From NCBI GenBank assembly GCA_034769895.1, contig CM068368.1, forward strand, positions 337,551,076 to 337,615,075: a stretch of DNA of 64,000 nt, read 5' to 3'. This document shows positions 59,344 through 64,000 of the stretch, piece by piece; within the stretch, counting starts at the first letter, position 1; every line of letters starts with the position of its first letter. The translations under genes were made by a program, and so were the position numbers. Source of the stretch: Magicicada septendecula (lineage: Eukaryota; Arthropoda; Insecta; Hemiptera; Cicadidae). A model generated the notes under the pieces. It worked only from the letters and a program-made list of their open reading frames with translations. It was not told where the DNA came from and searched no databases.

Positions 59344-60514
59344 ATTTACTGTGTGCATGCGTGCTTATAATCCTTTCCTACACACGCGATGAGTAAAACT
59401 CCCGTCCAGCCTAACTGACGATCGTTCACCCATGAACTCACACACCCAAATAATGACAGTGTTATACAGTGTCACTGTAGATTCCCTGGAGACATTTTTC
59501 CAGTGAAATGAGTGTAATTAGTTTTGTAAATTTTATGAAGTTTCTGTTTTTAGAATTTACATTTATATTCTGAAGGTCATCGTGCGCGTAGAACAGGACA
59601 CATTTAGACTGAAATAATTTAATGTCACGAAGTACCTTTTTTCTAATATTGTGGGAGTAAGAGAGAGACCATGTGTGTGAAGGAGAAAAATTGGCCAGCT
59701 GTGTCCGTGGAAGGCGTTACAAGGTCGACGATATAATCAAACGAAGGTTAGTAAAGGAATATTGATCAGATTGTATCAGACCTTGACTGAGCTATAACTG
59801 GCATTGAGGTAGTAAGGAAGTCCGAGGCATGAATTATGGCCGAAACGCATTATGTACTTACAGTATCGACTCCCCCAGACAACTATGTAATTTTCGCTGT
59901 GGTAATTACAAATCGTAATAACTGCTATGATGATGGGAAGGGATGTAAAGTCTGTTTCACGGGTTCGAAATCTACTTGTTGTTAATCAGTTTGTAAACAT
60001 TCGGGTAGTGTCATATTTTCCACATGACATTGTGCTATTTTCTGTAGAAGGTTATCTCTTTTTGTTGTGACGTACCATCTTGAAAGCTCGTCGTAAATTA
60101 GCGGGTAATTTTCTACCTTGAAAACATCTTCACCTTTCTGAGTTCGAAATAGGCATTAAATGTAGTAAAAGAGAAATCGTGTGAGAGATTGTGTGTAGTC
60201 CCTTCATGTTGCTTGCTTGTATACAACCTTATATTAATATTTTATGTTTTGAATATTTACGTGGATATTTTACGCGGGACTGACACTCTGCGCATACGAG
60301 TGTAATGCACTACACTTAAATGTAATTGTTCACGTTTTAAATTTGTGTATGTTTTACGCAGGTCTGACGAACTGCGTATTGTGACTGACTGAGATGGACT
60401 ACGAATGCGTCAGTTTGAAAATCACGATGCTGAAACTACTTTCACAGATTTTACCACTTCTACTTTCCTTATAGAACTACTTTTCTACTGACCACTTATT
60501 GAAATACCTTAACA

Positions 60515-60795
60515 CAGTGTTTCTCAATCCTTTCACTTTGAAAGCACTTTGAAAGATATTACACTTCATGGGAGTCATAAGAATGGACGCCGGCAGAATT
60601 ACTTGTAGGAGTGTGCACTGTGCACCCAGTTTATAATCACACTTTTGCTAAAGTCAAGTACTTTAAGCCCTCTTTTACGCTTAAGCAAATTACACTTATT
60701 TAATTCTAGGTGTTTAAGACACAGTAAATTAAATTTTTAAATCCGACTTCGCGACCCACCAAAAGCTTCCTCCTCGGGACCCAACAGAAACACTG
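60515..60795. mobile_element. hAT-type MITE (281 bp)
   Basis: The left end CAGTGTTTCTCAATCC and the right end GGGACCCAACAGAAACACTG are inverted copies over the first 10 bases. They match the usual hAT/Charlie-type terminus. The flanks CCTTAACA (60507-60514) and GCTTAACG (60796-60803) agree at six central positions, consistent with an aged 8-bp target duplication. It has no transposase. Confidence 0.75.
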
Positions 60796-61389
60796 GCTTA
60801 ACGTAAAGCATATTCACAAATCCGCCATATGATGTAAGATCGCCCAAAAACTGCTTGGATAAATTCTTGTTGCTCTCTGCCTTTATCAAGTGATGTGCTC
60901 GATTAGAATCATACGTCCTTTTCACAAATTTAATTTTTTTAGAAGAATATTACCTTGCTTTATACATTTAATTCATAGTTTCATTTTCTTTAGACACAAA
61001 AAGTATTATTTAAAAATCTAAAAATCTGTAATTAGAAACTAACCTATTTTGAATAAAGATGTAGTAATCAATAAAATTAGTGGGTATACTACATTGAGTG
61101 CAGTAAACTTTACACCGAGGAAAGAGGCAATTATTAATAACATTGTTACGAGTATAAAAATAAAATGCTTAATGGCCTCAGCAAACTATTTACAAAGTTT
61201 TTTAATGTTTGGTAATTGTTATAAATTTTGATTTTGTTTTACTATGACTAGTCAAATTTTATAAAATAAAACGTAAACGTATTTTAGATTTTCAAATGTA
61301 GGCCTACTATTCTTTTACGATTTATTTAAACCTACGTGAAAATTTATACTAAAGTCTCTAAACAAGTTTGGAAACTAAATTTATTATAT
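60796..61389. other. AT-rich interval, nothing recognised
   Basis: No gene or repeat could be supported. It ends with ATAT, the target duplication of the following element. Confidence 0.6.
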
Positions 61390-61934
61390 TGTTATGACGG
61401 TCTACTGATCGTCGTATGGTACAGTGGAAAATAAAATACAAGACACCAATTAAGTAACTAATCAGCAGATTTAATTATTATCACAATTAAACAGTTTGTA
61501 ATCAACAAGATAGTCTCTTACAACAAATCAAATAAAAAATTGTTCACACGCAATAAAAATGTCAACTAATATAAAAAACAATTGTTACAATTGTCCTGCT
61601 GTCCTGCACACATAGCAGCTCGCCACAATACTTCGAATCGCACTAAAATAAATCGCCACTAAAACGCACTGTGTAATCGCCCGACAATAACTGACTATCC
61701 CGTAGAGATTCCAGCATATTCCGTACTACGCGTCTACTAGAAAACACTAGAGCGTAATTGACTTGCGATCGCGGACCGGTATGGTCTGGAAAAGTCTCGT
61801 TACGGACGCGTGACAAGTGTCACGTAATTGTCCTTCATCCCAAAGTAGCAGCAATATGTACGCACACACGCATTACAGCCGGATTCCACTGGAATAGCCG
61901 AGAAACACGTAGCGTGTTCTGTAATGTCGTAACA
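61390..61934. mobile_element. Short solo LTR, copy 2 (545 bp)
   Basis: It begins TGTTATGACGGTCTACT and ends AATGTCGTAACA, flanked by ATAT (61386-61389 and 61935-61938). It shares with copy 1 the blocks AAATCAAATAAAAAATTG, TTCACACGCAATAAAA and AAGTGTCACGTA in the same order and orientation. Confidence 0.7.
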
Positions 61935-62678
61935 ATATATTCTCTCCAAAGTCTCTCATTGATTTATCGAATTGATTACTTCTTCCGACTCTAGGAACAT
62001 TTTGTTTAAGACGTTTTCCTTGGGTTCCAAGTTTCTGTTGTCTATAGAGGCCATAAGGTTGACTCTGTTTAGGGTAATTTTAATGTAAAATAATTTAGGC
62101 TATAAGGGTCAGGAAACCTTAATTTTCTACTTCAGATTAAAGAAATTAACGTCTAATTTGACTATGTTACTTTACTATAGGAGACGTTAGGAGGAATAGA
62201 TCATAAATTATCAATTTAATTCAGGACCCTAATAAATCTAGAGGTGAATATTTTACTCGCAAAAGGTAATAATTGCATCGTTTTATGATAGTTACAATGA
62301 AAAAATGAAGTAGATGTAAATTAACGTATACTACAAACGAACTATTGAATATGAATTTTGAGATTGCCATGTGAAATGGAAATGTCAATAATTCAACCTC
62401 ATTTTGTCTAAGCACATTTTATCGCAAGCTGTGTTTTGATTTTATTTGCCTGTTTGCTCTGATAACGTTTGTTGTGATTTTTTTGTTGAACGGTACTAAG
62501 ACTGACACTTTAGGTAAAGATCGTCTTTTAAACTTATAATATTTTATAGTGTTAGTATGAAGATTTATCATTCAGAAACCCATGCAAAAGTAAAAACAAT
62601 TTTAATGCATTTTATAGATGGACGTGGAATTGTAATTCAAAATAATCTTTTTCTGTGTATTTTGTGGCAACAGCGATT

Positions 62679-62680
<2 letters not shown>
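61935..62680. other. AT-rich interval, nothing recognised
   Basis: No gene, RNA or repeat could be supported between the short LTR and the poly(T) run. Confidence 0.55.
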
Positions 62681-62723
<43 letters not shown>

Positions 62724-63088
62724 CGCTCTGGGCTTTGCGGTTGTGCGTCGCAGAGACGAACCGCACGGGAAACTGAGTTCCGAGCTACCTTCTGGAGCTC
62801 CTGCCTCGTGGCCCTGCCCAAGTAGGGCGCGTGCTCTATAGCAGGCCGATTCTCGGCTGTTGTGCTAGCCTACGCTAGCGCAGTATGCACCGAGGGCGTT
62901 TCCACGAATCACCTGGGCGTATACGGTACCTTCCCAGCCCAGTCACTAGAGGATTGCCTGGGAACCTCGCCGCACGTGCATAAAATTTGCGTGCAAGCCG
63001 CCTGAAAGTGTCGTCTAAGGAGCGGACGCCAAGTCCTCTCCTTAGAAGGCGAGATGAGAAGCGACGGGGGACTTTGGCCGCTAGCCGA
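62681..63088 (-). mobile_element. GC-rich poly(A)-tailed retroposon (SINE-like)
   Basis: A run of 43 T at 62681-62723 is a poly(A) tail on the minus strand, joined to about 365 bp of GC-rich sequence unlike the AT-rich surroundings. The 11-bp sequence AGCGATTCATT occurs at 62672-62682 and again at 63089-63099, as expected for a target-primed insertion. Next to the tail is a hairpin with TGCGGTT/AACCGCA arms (62736-62765). No clear pol III A and B boxes or known parent RNA were recognised, so the SINE label is tentative; a processed copy of a GC-rich RNA is equally possible. Confidence 0.55.
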
Positions 63089-63149
63089 AGCGATTCATTA
63101 CGTCTGCTCTCCGGTACCAGCGACACGGCGCGTGACACCTGAAGAATAC

Positions 63150-63504
63150 GGAGCGAGCCAATCAGCGATCCCGGTTAGTTAATAAAACCCGTGCCGGCAC
63201 AAAATTTTGAGCGCACTCTTCATTGCCATCGGACGCACTTCATCTTCTCTCGTCTCTCGGACGACATAGACGCGGAGTCAGCCGGAAGGAACGGCCGAAG
63301 AATAGAACCGGCGTTCTTGCGTCTTCGCCCTCCAGTTCCGCGCCAGCGATGGATTTCGCTAGGCCGGCAACCGACTCTACAACCGATGCCGAAAGAAGAG
63401 GAGGACTGCAGTACGCCACGAACAGCGGGCACAGCCGCCGAACATCTCAGCGCGGCACGACCAACATCAGCTTTCTCGCCACCAGGTCCTTTTTAGGGCC
63501 ACCA
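63150..63504 (+). other. Promoter-like segment ending in a histone-type 3' stem-loop
   Basis: In order on the plus strand: GAGCCAATCAGC (CCAAT box, about 63158), TTAATAAAAC (TATA-like, about 63179), an initiator-like CTCTTCATTG (about 63215), then about 270 GC-rich bases, and GGTCCTTTTTAGGGCC followed by ACCA (63485-63504). The last element has the six-base stem, four-base loop and ACCA flank of the replication-dependent histone mRNA 3' end. The interval is too short for a core histone. Its longest ATG frame (63349-63510, 53 codons) is not histone-like and reads through the stem-loop. It may be a deleted histone gene copy or a short non-coding transcript. Confidence 0.45.
63485..63500 (+). 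terminator. Histone-type mRNA 3' stem-loop
   Basis: The stem GGTCCT/AGGGCC, with one G-U pair, closes a TTTT loop and is followed by ACCA. This matches the 16-nt SLBP-binding hairpin of metazoan histone mRNAs. No convincing U7 element was seen downstream. Confidence 0.55.
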
Positions 63505-63510
63505 AAATAA

Positions 63511-64000
63511 CTAAAGTGTACTATTGGCGCCATTTGTCATGCGGCAAGCCTTTTGTCCGGTGACAATTTATAACGTCAAAAATGATTAATATTTATTAAA
63601 TTAATATTCTAAATATTTTGTGTACCTCTTTAATCTATTATCAAAAGCAAGAAGAGCTGTCAATGGTCAGCTCTTCATAATCCTGTATGTGTGTTGTCAG
63701 CCAATTTCTTAAATGTTCGCTTAGTCGAACAGATTACAAATCTCCAATAAAAAAAATTAAATGATTAAACTTTTATTTAATATTAAAAATGATTAATTAA
63801 TTTTTTAGAATTTGAAATTAACTGTGTAACGAGGACTAGGTAGACTAGGTTTTCTACCTGTTTGTAGAAAGAGACGGAGCTATTCCATTGTTTTAGAAGC
63901 ATGTACTTGTACATTGGAAGTTGGAAGCCAAACAGCTACGCCAGGAGGCTTCAATTACTCTATTTCCATCGCAAATAAAATTTTATCTTTTTTTTTAATC
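63511..64000. other. AT-rich end of window with one inverted repeat
   Basis: GAAGAGCTG and CAGCTCTTC at 63651-63676 form a 9-bp stem with an 8-base loop. Otherwise no gene was supported. Confidence 0.6.

Larger units (their letters stand above)
56434..60514. other. Interval without recognisable gene; repeats
   Basis: Contains a (CA)n run at 56909-56938, two related 60-bp segments (57028-57075 and 58131-58185), the second copy of the 430-bp dispersed repeat and a CT/CA run at 59294-59341. No coding region or RNA gene could be supported. Confidence 0.6.

Noticed and set aside
59975..59987. Box B-like GGTTCGAAATC
   Set aside because: No box A upstream at the right spacing; the acceptor stem does not form.

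Overview
The window looks like accessory, repeat-dominated nuclear DNA of an arthropod, most likely an insect. It is AT-rich, full of microsatellites, and has no convincing intact host gene. Almost everything recognisable is a transposable element or its relic: pogo/Tigger, Ty3/gypsy with unusually long LTRs, Helitron, Ginger-like integrase transposon, hAT, small solo LTRs and a poly(A)-tailed retroposon. The species cannot be named from the sequence.

Layout. 1-2745: a CA/CG microsatellite, a 132-bp tandem duplication and a decayed pogo/Tigger transposase. 2746-17472: a full-length Ty3/gypsy-type element on the minus strand (element A), with 3.5-kb LTRs, gag, protease, RT/RNase H and integrase broken by a few lesions, and an ACGT target duplication. 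17473-22801: AT-rich DNA without a recognisable gene. 22802-28598: a Helitron on the minus strand with both ends identifiable and a broken Rep/PIF1-type helicase gene. 29111-39113: a second long-LTR element on the plus strand (element B) that keeps gag but has no pol. 39344-42674 and 42715-45739: two long solo LTRs related to element A, separated only by an (AT)n run. 46610-49104: a Ginger-like transposon with long terminal inverted repeats and a TATA target duplication. 52364-53970: a hAT-like 5' end and zinc-finger fragment containing a 230-bp tandem duplication. 55864-56433 and 61390-61934: two short solo LTRs of one family. 60515-60795: a hAT-type MITE. 62681-63504: a GC-rich island made of a minus-strand retroposon next to a promoter-like segment that ends in a histone-type 3' stem-loop.

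How the parts relate. Elements A and B share a homologous gag, a similar polypurine tract and a short box in the 3' non-coding region, so B looks like a pol-less relative of an A-like element that would need enzymes from another copy. In all of these long-LTR units, primer-binding-site-like sequence is found inside the LTR near its 3' end, and the insertions sit in ATAT or ACGT targets, often in AT microsatellites. The LTR pairs of A and B are nearly identical, so both insertions are young. The most unusual points are the PBS-like modules inside giant LTRs, the pol-less element, perfect RFX-type X-boxes in two unrelated transposons, and the histone-type stem-loop on a transcript-sized unit too short for a core histone.
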